Below, one piece after another: positions 48,013-56,824 of a DNA stretch of 64,000 nt (the first letter of the stretch is position 1; the number at the start of each line of letters is the position of its first letter). The stretch is from PFJX01 sp040751755 (GTDB lineage Bacteria; Pseudomonadota; Gammaproteobacteria; Burkholderiales; Thiobacillaceae): contig JBFMHC010000031.1 in assembly GCA_040751755.1 (NCBI GenBank), positions 10,503 through 74,502 of the forward strand, written 5' to 3'. Made by a program: the position numbers and the translations under genes. The notes under the pieces are model-generated. The model was not told the DNA's origin. It saw only the letters and a list, made by a program, of their open reading frames with translations, and ran no database searches.

Positions 48013-49239
48013 ATGCAGCCCATCCTCAAGTCCGCCAAGCTCGCCAACGTGTGCTACGACATCCGTGGCCCGGTGATGGCGCGTGCCCGGCAGATGGAAG
48101 AGGAAGGGCACCGCATCATCAAGCTGAACATCGGCAATCCTGCCACCTTCGGCTTCGACGCCCCCGAGGAAATCGTCCAGGACGTGATCCACAACCTGCC
48201 GCTGGCGGCGGGCTATTCCGAGTCCAAGGGCGTATTCGCGGCGCGCAAGGCGATCATGCACTACACCCAGGAGAAGCAGATCGCCGGGGTGCAGGTGGAT
48301 GACATCTACATCGGCAACGGCGTGTCCGAGCTGATCGTCCTGACCATGCAGGCCCTGCTGGACAACGGCGACGAGGTGCTGGTACCGGCGCCGGACTACC
48401 CGCTGTGGACCGCCGCCGTGAGCCTGGGCGGCGGCACGCCGCGCCACTATATCTGCGACGAGGGCAGCGGCTGGCTGCCCGACCTGGACGACATCCGTAG
48501 CAAGGTCACGCCCAACACCCGCGCCATTGTCGTCATCAACCCCAACAACCCGACCGGTGCCCTGTACCCGCGAGAGATCCTCGAAGGCATCGTCGAGATC
48601 GCGCGCCAGAACCAGCTCATCGTCTACGCCGACGAGATCTACGACAAGGTGCTGTACGACGGCGCCAAGCACACCTCCATCGCCTCGCTGGCGGACGACG
48701 TGCTGTTCGTCACCTTCAACGGCCTGTCCAAGAACTACCGCGCCTGTGGCTACCGAGCCGGCTGGGCCATCGTCTCGGGCGAGAAACGCCACGCCAAGGA
48801 CTATATCGAGGGCCTGGACATCCTCGCCTCCATGCGCCTGTGTTCCAACGTGCCGGCGCAATACGGCATCCAGACCGCGCTGGGCGGCTACCAGAGCATC
48901 GACGACCTGGTCGCCCCCAGTGGCCGACTGTGCCGCCAGCGCGATCTCGCGCATGAGTTGCTCACCGCAATCCCGGGCGTCAGCTGCGTCAAGCCGCAGG
49001 CGGCGATGTACCTGTTCCCGCGCCTCGACCCCAAGCTCTACCCGATCGCCAACGACCAGCAGTTCATCCTCGACCTGCTCCTGCAGGAGAAGGTGCTGGT
49101 GGTGCAGGGGAGCGGCTTCAACTGGCCCCACCCGGACCACTTCCGCGTCGTGTTCCTGCCCTCGATGGACGATCTGCACGACGCCATCGGCCGCATCGCG
49201 CGCTACCTGGAGCAATACCGAAAGCGACATGGAGGCTGA
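48013..49239 (+). CDS. alaA: Alanine aminotransferase AlaA-like
   Basis: A 408-aa class I aminotransferase resembling E. coli AlaA (YfbQ) throughout: KSAKLANVCYDIRGPVM, KLNIGNPATFGF, IYIGNGVSELIV, PNNPTGALY, YADEIYDKVLYD, the PLP Lys in FNGLSKNYRACGYRAGW, and GFNWPHPDHFRVV. It makes alanine from pyruvate and glutamate. It precedes hom and thrC, an arrangement common in betaproteobacteria. Confidence 0.94.
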   Translation: MQPILKSAKLANVCYDIRGPVMARARQMEEEGHRIIKLNIGNPATFGFDAPEEIVQDVIHNLPLAAGYSESKGVFAARKAIMHYTQEKQIAGVQVDDIYIGNGVSELIVLTMQALLDNGDEVLVPAPDYPLWTAAVSLGGGTPRHYICDEGSGWLPDLDDIRSKVTPNTRAIVVINPNNPTGALYPREILEGIVEIARQNQLIVYADEIYDKVLYDGAKHTSIASLADDVLFVTFNGLSKNYRACGYRAGWAIVSGEKRHAKDYIEGLDILASMRLCSNVPAQYGIQTALGGYQSIDDLVAPSGRLCRQRDLAHELLTAIPGVSCVKPQAAMYLFPRLDPKLYPIANDQQFILDLLLQEKVLVVQGSGFNWPHPDHFRVVFLPSMDDLHDAIGRIARYLEQYRKRHGG

Positions 49240-49257
49240 TGTCGTGAGGCGTTAGAC

Positions 49258-49299
49258 GTGAGGCGCGCGGCGAGGTCTTCCGTCCGCCGCGCGCCTCAC
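49258..49299. repeat. Long perfect inverted repeat between alaA and hom
   Basis: A 15-bp perfect inverted repeat (GTGAGGCGCGCGGCG at 49258-49272, complement at 49285-49299) with a 12-base loop. An extra GTGAGGCG lies just outside the left arm (49244-49251) and a CGCCTCAC-like copy outside the right arm. There is no T-run. It resembles a REP/palindromic unit more than a terminator. Confidence 0.7.
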
Positions 49300-49328
49300 G
49301 CCTCACTCCTCACCTTCGCAGAGCGAAT

Positions 49329-50654
49329 ATGAAACCCATCAACGTAGGACTTCTCGGCATCGGCACTGTCGGCGGCGGCACCTGGACGGTGCTCAAGCGC
49401 AACCAGGAAGAGATCACCCGCCGCGCGAGCCGTCCCATCGCCATCACACACGTCGCCGACCGCAATCTCGAACTCGCCCGCCAGGTCACCGGCGGTGGCG
49501 CGCAGGTCACCGATGACGCATTCGCCGTGGTGCGCAACCCCGAAATCGACATCGTCGTCGAGCTGATCGGCGGCTACACCGTGGCGAAGGAGCTGGTGCT
49601 GGAGGCCATCGCCCACGGCAAGCATGTGGTCACGGCCAACAAGGCCCTGCTCGCCGTGCATGGCAACGAGATCTTCGCGGCCGCGCAAAAGAAGGGCGTG
49701 ATGGTTGCCTTCGAGGCCGCGGTGGCAGGCGGCATCCCCATCATCAAGGCCCTGCGCGAGGGGCTGTCCGCCAACCGCATCCAGTGGCTTGCCGGCATCA
49801 TCAACGGCACCACCAACTTCATCCTCTCCGAGATGCGTGACAAGGGCCTATCCTTCGATGCCGTGCTCAAGGAGGCGCAGCGCCTGGGCTATGCCGAGGC
49901 CGACCCGACCTTCGACATCGAGGGCATCGACGCCGCGCACAAGGCCACGCTGATGGCCTCCATTGCCTTTGGCATCCCGGTGCAGTTCGACAAGGCGCAC
50001 GTGGAAGGCATCACCAAGCTGGAGGCGGCCGACATCCAGTACGCCGAGCAGCTGGGCTACCGCATCAAGCTCCTGGGCGTGGCGAAGCGTCGCGAGAGTG
50101 CCGGAAAGGGCGGCGTGGAACTGCGCGTGCATCCTACCCTGGTGCCGGAGAAGCGCCTGATCGCCAACGTCGAGGGCGCCATGAACGCGGTGCTGGTCTG
50201 GGGCGACGCCGTCGGCGCCACCCTCTACTATGGCAAGGGCGCGGGCGCCGAGCCCACCGCCAGTGCGGTGATCGCCGACCTGGTGGACGTCACCCGCCTG
50301 CACACCGCCGACCCACAGAACCGCGTGCCGCACCTCGCCTTCCAGCCCGACCGGATGTCCGACCTGCCGATCCTGCCCATGGACGAGGTGGAGACCGCCT
50401 ACTACCTGCGCATGCGCGCCCTCGACAAGCCGGGCGTGCTGGCCGACGTGACGCGCATCCTCGCCGACCTGTCCATCTCCATCGACGCCATGATGCAGAA
50501 GGAGCCGGAGGAGGGGGCCGACCAGACCGACGTGGTGATCCTCACCCACGTGGCCAAGGAAAAGGACGTCAACGCCGCGATTGCGAAGATCGAGGCCCTG
50601 GACAGCATCAGCGGCAAGGTCACGCGCATCCGCATGGAAGAGCTGAAGGGTTGA
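49329..50654 (+). CDS. hom: Homoserine dehydrogenase
   Basis: A 441-aa enzyme: Rossmann fold VGLLGIGTVGGGTWTVL, catalytic-domain GGIPIIKALREGLSANRI and GIINGTTNFILSEM, PTFDIEGIDAAHK, and a C-terminal ACT domain (YYLRMRALDKPGVLADVTRIL, in parts), the likely threonine feedback site. Reduces aspartate semialdehyde to homoserine. It is 22 bp upstream of thrC and probably cotranscribed. Confidence 0.97.
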   Translation: MKPINVGLLGIGTVGGGTWTVLKRNQEEITRRASRPIAITHVADRNLELARQVTGGGAQVTDDAFAVVRNPEIDIVVELIGGYTVAKELVLEAIAHGKHVVTANKALLAVHGNEIFAAAQKKGVMVAFEAAVAGGIPIIKALREGLSANRIQWLAGIINGTTNFILSEMRDKGLSFDAVLKEAQRLGYAEADPTFDIEGIDAAHKATLMASIAFGIPVQFDKAHVEGITKLEAADIQYAEQLGYRIKLLGVAKRRESAGKGGVELRVHPTLVPEKRLIANVEGAMNAVLVWGDAVGATLYYGKGAGAEPTASAVIADLVDVTRLHTADPQNRVPHLAFQPDRMSDLPILPMDEVETAYYLRMRALDKPGVLADVTRILADLSISIDAMMQKEPEEGADQTDVVILTHVAKEKDVNAAIAKIEALDSISGKVTRIRMEELKG

Positions 50655-50676
50655 AAGACAAAGGACACAGCAGCGC

Positions 50677-52122
50677 ATGAAGTACATCAGCACCCGCGGC
50701 CAGTCGCCGTCGCAATCCTTCCTGGAGATCCTGCTGGGCGGCCTGGCGCCGGACGGCGGGCTCTATTTGCCCGAGGCCTACCCGCATTTCTCCGCCGACG
50801 ACCTGGCGGCGATGCGCGGCATGGACTATCGCCAGCTCGCCTTCGCCATCCTCTCGCGCCTCGCCGACGACATCCCGGCCGCGGACCTCAAGGGCCTGAT
50901 CGACAGGACCTACACCACCGAGGTGTACAGCCACGGCCGCGCGGGTGGTGACAAACCCTCGGACTTCAGCCAGATCACCCCGGTGCGTCGCCTGGAGGAG
51001 GGGCTGTACATCCTGGAACTGTCGAACGGCCCGACCCTGGCGTTCAAGGACATGGCCATGCAGCTGCTCGGCAACCTGTTCGAGTACGCCCTCGACAAGG
51101 CCGGCCGCGACATCAACATCCTTGGCGCCACCTCGGGCGACACCGGCTCCGCCGCCGAGTACGCGATGCGCGGCAAGCACAACGTGCGCGTGTTCATGCT
51201 CTCGCCCGAACACGGCATGACGCCGTTCCAGCAGGCGCAGATGTATACCCTGCAGGACGCCAACATCTTCAACATCGCCGTGCGCGGCGTGTTCGACGAC
51301 TGCCAGGACATCGTCAAGGCCGCCGCCAACGACCACGCCTTCAAGCAGAAGTACCGCCTCGGAGCGGTGAACTCCATCAACTGGGCGCGCGTCGCGGCGC
51401 AGGTGATCTACTACTTCAAGGCCTATTTCGCCGTGACGAAGGGCAACGACGAGCGGGTGAGCTTCTCCGTGCCCTCCGGCAACTTCGGCAACGTCTGCGC
51501 CGGCCACATCGCGCGCATGATGGGCCTGCCCATCCACCAGCTCATCGTCGCCACCAACGAAAACGACGTGCTGGACGAGTTCTTCCGCACCGGCGTGTAC
51601 CGCCCGCGCAAGGCGGCGGAGACCCTGCACACCTCCAGCCCGTCCATGGACATCTCCAAGGCCTCCAACTTCGAACGCTTCGTCTACGACCTCACCGGAC
51701 GCGACAGCGCCAAGGTGGCCGCCCTCTGGGGGGCGGTGGACAAGGGCGAAAGCTTCGACCTGAAGACGGACGGCCTGTTCGAGAAGGTGCGAGGTTTCGG
51801 CATGGTCTCCGGCAAGAGCAGCCACGCCGATCGCCTTGCCACCATCCGCATGGCCTGGGAGAAGTTCGCCACGGTCATCGACACCCATACCGCCGACGGC
51901 CTCAAGGTCGGCCTGGAGCACCGTGATCCCGGTGTCACCCTGGTGTGCCTGGAGACGGCCCTGCCAGCGAAGTTCGAGGAGACCATCGTCGAGGCCCTGG
52001 GGCGCAAGCCGGAGCGGCCGGCCGGCCTGGAGGACCTGGAGTCCCTGCCGCGCCGCGTCGAGGTGATGGACGCGGACGCCGAGGCCATCAAGGCCTATAT
52101 CGCCCGCCACGCCAACGACTGA
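50677..52122 (+). CDS. thrC: Threonine synthase
   Basis: A 481-aa fold-type II PLP enzyme: YISTRGQSPSQSFLEILLGG, PLP Lys in NGPTLAFKDMAMQLLG, GATSGDTGSAAEYAMRGK, SVPSGNFGNVCAGHIARMMG. The length and N-terminus place it in the longer proteobacterial/yeast-type class. Converts O-phosphohomoserine to threonine. A terminator follows. Confidence 0.97.
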   Translation: MKYISTRGQSPSQSFLEILLGGLAPDGGLYLPEAYPHFSADDLAAMRGMDYRQLAFAILSRLADDIPAADLKGLIDRTYTTEVYSHGRAGGDKPSDFSQITPVRRLEEGLYILELSNGPTLAFKDMAMQLLGNLFEYALDKAGRDINILGATSGDTGSAAEYAMRGKHNVRVFMLSPEHGMTPFQQAQMYTLQDANIFNIAVRGVFDDCQDIVKAAANDHAFKQKYRLGAVNSINWARVAAQVIYYFKAYFAVTKGNDERVSFSVPSGNFGNVCAGHIARMMGLPIHQLIVATNENDVLDEFFRTGVYRPRKAAETLHTSSPSMDISKASNFERFVYDLTGRDSAKVAALWGAVDKGESFDLKTDGLFEKVRGFGMVSGKSSHADRLATIRMAWEKFATVIDTHTADGLKVGLEHRDPGVTLVCLETALPAKFEETIVEALGRKPERPAGLEDLESLPRRVEVMDADAEAIKAYIARHAND

Positions 52123-52142
52123 TTGAAGTCATCCATGACCGG

Positions 52143-52169
52143 AAAAGGGGGCGCCGCGGCGCCCTTTTT
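52143..52169. terminator. Bidirectional terminator between thrC and lplT
   Basis: A stem GGGCGCC/GGCGCCC with a 2-base loop, flanked by AAAA on the left and TTTTT on the right, sits between two convergent genes and can end transcription from both. Confidence 0.88.
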
Positions 52170-53386
52170 CAATGCACCGTGTCGAAGCGGTGGCGGCGCC
52201 AGATGATGGTCATGGCCGTGCTGATGAAGAGGCCGAAGATCGCGATCACCCAGTGGATGTGCACGCCGTGGCCGACCATGTAGGTGTAGGCGCCCAGCAG
52301 CAACAGGATGCCGATGTTCTCGTTGAAGTTCTGGATCGCGATCGAGTGGCCGGCACCCATGAGCAGGTGGCCGCGGTGCTGCAGCAGGGCGTTCAGCGGC
52401 ACCACGAAATAGCCTGACAACGTGCCCACCACGAACATCACCACCATGGCGATGCGCCAGTCGGTGATGAAGATCATGGTGAGGACGATCAAGCCCAGGG
52501 CGATGCCCGCCGGCAGGACCTTCACCGAGTCCTCCAGCTTCACCAGCTTGCCCGCCGCCGCCGCGCCCACGGCGATGCCCACCGCCACCATGGCGGTGAG
52601 CTGGGTGGCGTGCGCAAGGTCGAACTTCAGGTTGAAGGCCGCCCAGGCCAGGACCACGAAGCGCAGCGTCGCCCCCACGCCCCAGAACAGCGTGGTCACA
52701 GCCAGGGACACCTGGCCCAGCGGGTCCTTCCACAACAGCTTGAAGGCGTGCCAGAAGTCGTGCAGGAGGTACAGCGGGTTCTTCTTCGGCACCTTGTGGT
52801 CGATGGGCAGGCGCGGGATGTAGAGGTTGAACCAGGCGGCGATGGCATAGAGGAGCAGGATCAAGACGATCGCCGCGTTCGGTATGGTCAGCCAGGCGGG
52901 CGCGCCCCAGTCCGCGAGGGCCACCCCCATCAGCCGGGGGCTGATCATCAGGCCGCCGAGGATGGCGCCGAGGACGATGGCCGCCACCGTCGCGCCCTCC
53001 ATCCAGCTGTTTGCCTTCACCAGCAGGGCGGGGGGCAGGTACTCCGTGAGGATGCCGTATTTCGCTGGGGAGTAGGCCGCCGCGCCGAGTCCGACGATGG
53101 CATAGGCATACAGCGGCGGCATGCCCAGCAGCATGCCCAGACAGCCGACGATCTTGATGGCATTCGAGATGAACATGACGCGTCCCTTCGGCAGGGCGTC
53201 GGCGAAGGGACCGACGAAGGGCGCCAGGACGATGTAGGAAATGACGAAGAACTCCTGCAGCAGGGGTTCGTGCCAGTCCGGGGCGGCCAGTTCCTTCAGC
53301 AGGGCAATCGCCGCGAACAGCAGGGCGTTGTCTGCGAGCGCGGAAAAAAATTGCGCTAAAAGGATGATGTAAAAACCGCGGTTCAT
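52169..53386 (-). CDS. lplT: Lysophospholipid transporter LplT (MFS)
   Basis: A 405-aa protein with about 12 hydrophobic segments: MNRGFYIILLAQFFSALADNALLFAA (in parts), GRVMFISNAIKIVGCLGML, AYSPAKYGILTEYLPP, GYFVVPLNALLQHRGHLLMGAG. These match LplT, which flips lysophospholipids across the inner membrane for reacylation. No acyltransferase gene (aas) is adjacent, unlike E. coli. Confidence 0.93.
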   Translation of the reverse strand: MNRGFYIILLAQFFSALADNALLFAAIALLKELAAPDWHEPLLQEFFVISYIVLAPFVGPFADALPKGRVMFISNAIKIVGCLGMLLGMPPLYAYAIVGLGAAAYSPAKYGILTEYLPPALLVKANSWMEGATVAAIVLGAILGGLMISPRLMGVALADWGAPAWLTIPNAAIVLILLLYAIAAWFNLYIPRLPIDHKVPKKNPLYLLHDFWHAFKLLWKDPLGQVSLAVTTLFWGVGATLRFVVLAWAAFNLKFDLAHATQLTAMVAVGIAVGAAAAGKLVKLEDSVKVLPAGIALGLIVLTMIFITDWRIAMVVMFVVGTLSGYFVVPLNALLQHRGHLLMGAGHSIAIQNFNENIGILLLLGAYTYMVGHGVHIHWVIAIFGLFISTAMTIIWRRHRFDTVH

Positions 53387-53597
53387 GGTTCCGTTGTTAC
53401 GTGCCGACCGGTCGGGGCGGTGTGTCTTTGGTCAGGACAGCCCCGGTTATTGGTAGAGCATGCGGAAGCGCGCTTTCTGCAGGATTGATCGGCCCCGGAA
53501 CAATAGGGAAATTCGGCCTACGTGGCTAGTGGAGTTGTTCGGGATAAGTAAATCATGATTCAATGACATAATTAATTTTTATCTTTCTATAAGACGC

Positions 53598-54515
53598 ATG
53601 GCGGATCGCAGGCTTCAGGTTTTCTATACGGTGGCAAAGCAGTTGTCCTTCACCAAGGCGGCGGAGCTGCTGTTCATGACCCAGCCGGCCGTGACCTTCC
53701 AGGTGAAGCAGTTGGAGGAACACTTCAACACCCGATTGTTCGAGCGCTCCCACGGCAAGATCTCCCTCACTCCCGCAGGCGAACTGGCGCTAGATTTCGC
53801 CGAGCGCATCCTCAACATGACCAGCGAGATGGAGGCGCGCATCTCCGAGCTGACCGGCCAGGTCAGCGGTCCGTTGCTGATCGGCGCCTCCACCACCATC
53901 GCCGAATACATGCTGCCGCGCCTGCTGGGCGAGTTCAAACGCATGCATCCCGAGACCCAGGCGCGGCTCACGGTGGCCAACTCCGAGACCATCGAGAACA
54001 AGGTTGCGGACCACACCCTCGACCTCGGTCTCATCGAATCCCCCTCGCACCACCCCAACCTGGTGACCCACGTGTGTTGCGAGGATGAACTGGTGATGAT
54101 CTGCGCCCCATTCGCCAAGGTCGCGGAGCTGAAATCCATCACCCCGAAGATGGTCGCCGCCCAGTCCTACATCACGCGCGAATCCGGTTCTGGCACGCGC
54201 GAGTGCATCGACGATTTCTTCCGCCTCAACGGCGTCAACCTGGACGAGATCAACCTCTCCATGGAGCTCGGCAGCCGCGAGGCCATCAAGGGCGCGGTCG
54301 CCGCCGGCCTGGGGGTGGCCGTGGTATCCAGCACCACGGTGGAGAAGGAAGTGAAGCTCGGCGAGCTGATCTCCATCCCCATCGACCCGCCGCTGCGCCG
54401 CCAGCTCTCGCTGGTCTACCCGCAGGAGAAGTTCCGCAGCAAGCTGCTCCAGGCCTTCCTGGACTTCCTGGAAAACAGCGCCTTCATCAAAGAGTACGTG
54501 TCCTCGCGCTCATGA
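53598..54515 (+). CDS. LysR-family transcriptional regulator
   Basis: A 305-aa protein: N-terminal helix-turn-helix LQVFYTVAKQLSFTKAAELLFMTQPAVTFQVKQLE (in parts), linker helix, and a periplasmic-binding-like effector domain (LLIGASTTIAEYMLPRLLG; SGSGTRECIDDFF). Close in style to the CbbR/YeiE branch; effector unknown. The AT-rich upstream region contains the palindrome AATCATGATT (53551-53560) and may be an autoregulatory site shared with the divergent lplT. It overlaps the next gene by 4 nt. Confidence 0.93.
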   Translation: MADRRLQVFYTVAKQLSFTKAAELLFMTQPAVTFQVKQLEEHFNTRLFERSHGKISLTPAGELALDFAERILNMTSEMEARISELTGQVSGPLLIGASTTIAEYMLPRLLGEFKRMHPETQARLTVANSETIENKVADHTLDLGLIESPSHHPNLVTHVCCEDELVMICAPFAKVAELKSITPKMVAAQSYITRESGSGTRECIDDFFRLNGVNLDEINLSMELGSREAIKGAVAAGLGVAVVSSTTVEKEVKLGELISIPIDPPLRRQLSLVYPQEKFRSKLLQAFLDFLENSAFIKEYVSSRS

Positions 54516-54895
54516 CCGCGGACGAGCGTCGCCTGCTGCGCGCCTTCCGCGCCCTGCCTCAGGCGCGGCAACAAGGCCTGCTGGACTACGCCGAGTTCCT
54601 GCTCGGCAGGGCCCCGGGTGACACGCCCGCTCTGCCCGTGCAGCCGCTCGCCATCCCCAGGCCGGAGCGCGAGAGCGTGGTCAAGGCGATCAAGCGCCTG
54701 CGCGAGACCTATCCCATGATCGATCGCGCCAAAATCCTGCACGAAGCCTCCGGCTTGATGACCCAGCACCTGGTGCACGGCAAGTCGGCGCCGGAGGTCA
54801 TCGACGAGCTGGAGTTGCTGTTCCGGCGCCATTACGAGGCCCATGTGTCATCCCCCGGCGTCGGAAATGACGCACAATTCGAGGCTGACGAATGA
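54512..54895 (+). CDS. Conserved hypothetical protein (127 aa)
   Basis: ATG 54512 overlaps the LysR stop (ATGA). The protein is helical and charged: TADERRLLRAFRALPQARQ, LLDYAEFLLGR, SVVKAIKRLRETYPMIDRAKIL, and an acidic C-terminus. No catalytic or DNA-binding motif recognised. Position between a LysR gene and ubiG is its only functional clue. Confidence 0.82.
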   Translation: MTADERRLLRAFRALPQARQQGLLDYAEFLLGRAPGDTPALPVQPLAIPRPERESVVKAIKRLRETYPMIDRAKILHEASGLMTQHLVHGKSAPEVIDELELLFRRHYEAHVSSPGVGNDAQFEADE

Positions 54896-54904
54896 GGTGA
54901 TGCC

Positions 54905-55603
54905 ATGACCAACGCCGACCAGGCGGAACTGGACAAGTTCAGCCAACTCGCCCACCGCTGGTGGGACCCCAACTCCGAATTCAAGCCGCTCCACGACATC
55001 AACCCCCTGCGCCTGGAGTGGATCGACGGCCTGTGCGGCGGCGTCGCCGGCAAGCGTATCGTCGACGTCGGCTGCGGTGGCGGGATCCTCGCCGAGAGCA
55101 TGGCCGCCAGGGGCGCCGAGGTGACCGGCATCGACCTCTCGGAAAAGGCACTGCAGGTCGCCAAGTTGCACAAGCTCGAATCCGGGGTGCAGGTGGACTA
55201 CCGCCACATTGCCGCCGAGGCCCTGGCGGAAGAACAGCCGCAGGCCTACGACGTCGTGACCTGCATGGAGATGCTGGAGCACGTGCCCGACCCGGTCTCC
55301 ATCCTCGACGCCTGCCGCAGGCTGGTGAAGCCCGGCGGCTGGGTGTTCCTCTCCACCCTCAACCGCAACCCCAAGAGCTACCTGTTCGCCATCGTCGGCG
55401 CGGAATACGTCCTCAACATGCTGCCCAAGGGGACGCACGACTGGAACAAGTTCATCAAGCCGCATGAACTTGCCGCCCATGCGCGCTCGGTCGGCCTGGA
55501 GACGGTTGACCTGATGGGCATGACCTACAACCCGTTCTCCAAGGTCTACAAGCTGGAGCGCGACACCGACGTCAACTACCTGCTGGCCTGCCGGCGTGGC
55601 TGA
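54905..55603 (+). CDS. ubiG: Ubiquinone biosynthesis O-methyltransferase
   Basis: A 232-aa AdoMet methyltransferase: FSQLAHRWWDPNSEFKPLHDINPLRLEW (in parts) is the UbiG N-terminal signature, IVDVGCGGGILAESMA motif I, CMEMLEHVPDP motif II, and FLSTLNRNPKSYL downstream. Catalyses both O-methylation steps of ubiquinone synthesis. Overlaps gph by 8 nt. Confidence 0.97.
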   Translation: MTNADQAELDKFSQLAHRWWDPNSEFKPLHDINPLRLEWIDGLCGGVAGKRIVDVGCGGGILAESMAARGAEVTGIDLSEKALQVAKLHKLESGVQVDYRHIAAEALAEEQPQAYDVVTCMEMLEHVPDPVSILDACRRLVKPGGWVFLSTLNRNPKSYLFAIVGAEYVLNMLPKGTHDWNKFIKPHELAAHARSVGLETVDLMGMTYNPFSKVYKLERDTDVNYLLACRRG

Positions 55604-56270
55604 GCCGGGCAGGGTGAGCGCCGTCCTGTTCGACCTGGACGGCACCCTGGTGGACACCGCTCCCGACCTCACATTCAGCCTCAACGAACTGCGCAGACGT
55701 CGCGGCCTGCCGCCGGTCGCCGAGGAGGCCGCGCGCGCGCAGGCCTCGCACGGCAGCCAGGGGCTGATCCGGCTGGGTTTCGGCGTGAGCGAGGAAGACG
55801 CGGACTTCCCCGGTCTGCGCGCCGAGTTCCTCGACATCTACACTGCCTGCATGACCGAGCGATCCGGCCTGTTCCCCGAAATGGCGGAGGTGCTCGATGC
55901 CCTGGAAGGCCGCGGTATCGCTTGGGGCGTGGTCACCAACAAACCCAGACGACTGACCGAGCCGTTGCTGGGCCATCTGGGCCTGATGGCGCGTGCCGGC
56001 AGTGTCGTCTCCGGCGACACCTGCGCGCATGCCAAGCCGCACCCGCAGCCGGTCCTGCATGCCTGCGCCGAGATGGACCTGGCGCCGCAGGGCTGTCTGT
56101 ACGTCGGCGACGCCGAGCGCGATGTCGCCGCTGCGCGTGCCGCCGGCATGCCCACCCTCGTGGCCATGTGGGGTTACCTCGGCGCCAATGACCGTCCCGA
56201 GAACTGGGGTGCGGCGGGATTTATCGCCTCTCCTGCCGGTTTGCTCGACTGGCTTGACCGGGCGGCGTAA
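55596..56270 (+). CDS. gph: Phosphoglycolate phosphatase
   Basis: A 224-aa HAD phosphatase: AVLFDLDGTLVDTAPDL (nucleophile Asp), WGVVTNKPRRLTEPLL, GDTCAHAKPHPQPVLHA and YVGDAERDVAAARAAGM. Gph next to ubiG is a frequent arrangement in proteobacteria. It starts at GTG 55596 inside the end of ubiG. Removes phosphoglycolate formed during DNA-end repair or oxygenase activity. Confidence 0.95.
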   Translation: MAEPGRVSAVLFDLDGTLVDTAPDLTFSLNELRRRRGLPPVAEEAARAQASHGSQGLIRLGFGVSEEDADFPGLRAEFLDIYTACMTERSGLFPEMAEVLDALEGRGIAWGVVTNKPRRLTEPLLGHLGLMARAGSVVSGDTCAHAKPHPQPVLHACAEMDLAPQGCLYVGDAERDVAAARAAGMPTLVAMWGYLGANDRPENWGAAGFIASPAGLLDWLDRAA

Positions 56271-56327
56271 AATTTTTTCAGCCGTGCGGTGAACTTTGCC
56301 GCGCGGCTCGTATCAGAGCAGTTCATT

Positions 56328-56689
56328 GGGGCCGACATGGCTTCGACGTGGGTTGCAAAGCAGTAGAGTGCATACCGAGGACCAGTCACCTCGTAAATCC
56401 ATCTGGAAATCTATAGTCGCCAACGACGAAACCTACGCTCTGGCCGCTTGACGGCCGGACTCCTCACCGGCAGGCCCGTGGGCCGGGCTGGGCAACCAGC
56501 TGAGGAGTCATTTACACGGGATCGCGCTGATTCGGGCCGCTTGATTCAGCGTTAAATTAAGGTGGCTCGCCTTGACCCAGCCTGTTCGGCCGGCGTGGTC
56601 CGGGTTAAAACCAAATGACCGGACTAAGTATGTAGATCTCGCTGTAGAGGACTTGCGGACGGGGGTTCGATCCCCCCCGGCTCCACCAT
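56328..56689 (+). ncRNA. ssrA: Transfer-messenger RNA
   Basis: A 362-nt one-piece tmRNA. The 5' end GGGGCCG pairs with CGGCTCC near the 3' CCA. The tag frame at 56419-56451 reads ANDETYALAA then TGA, an expected proteobacterial tag with terminal ALAA. The T-arm GGGGGTTCGATCCCCCC is intact. The 3' end is a common island integration site, and the accessory lasso region starts directly downstream. A weak promoter (GTGAAC, 16 bp, TATCAG at 56311) may precede it. Confidence 0.97.
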
Positions 56690-56705
56690 AACCTTAGTAG
56701 TATCC

Positions 56706-56735
56706 AACGCCGTCCTAGCGACGGCGTTTTCCTTT
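56706..56735 (+). terminator. Terminator after ssrA
   Basis: A 9-bp stem AACGCCGTC/GACGGCGTT with a 5-base loop and a TTCCTTT tail, 17 bases after the tmRNA 3' end. Confidence 0.85.
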
Positions 56736-56824
56736 CCGAAGCGAATATATTTCAGTGTCTTTACACTTGATCATTCGATTGAATCCAAGAAATTCGTGGA
56801 TAAGATGCCCTCGGATCGACAGTC

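Noticed and set aside
49258..49299. Rho-independent terminator after alaA
   Set aside because: Strong stem but no T-run on either side, and outer repeat copies suggest a REP-like unit.
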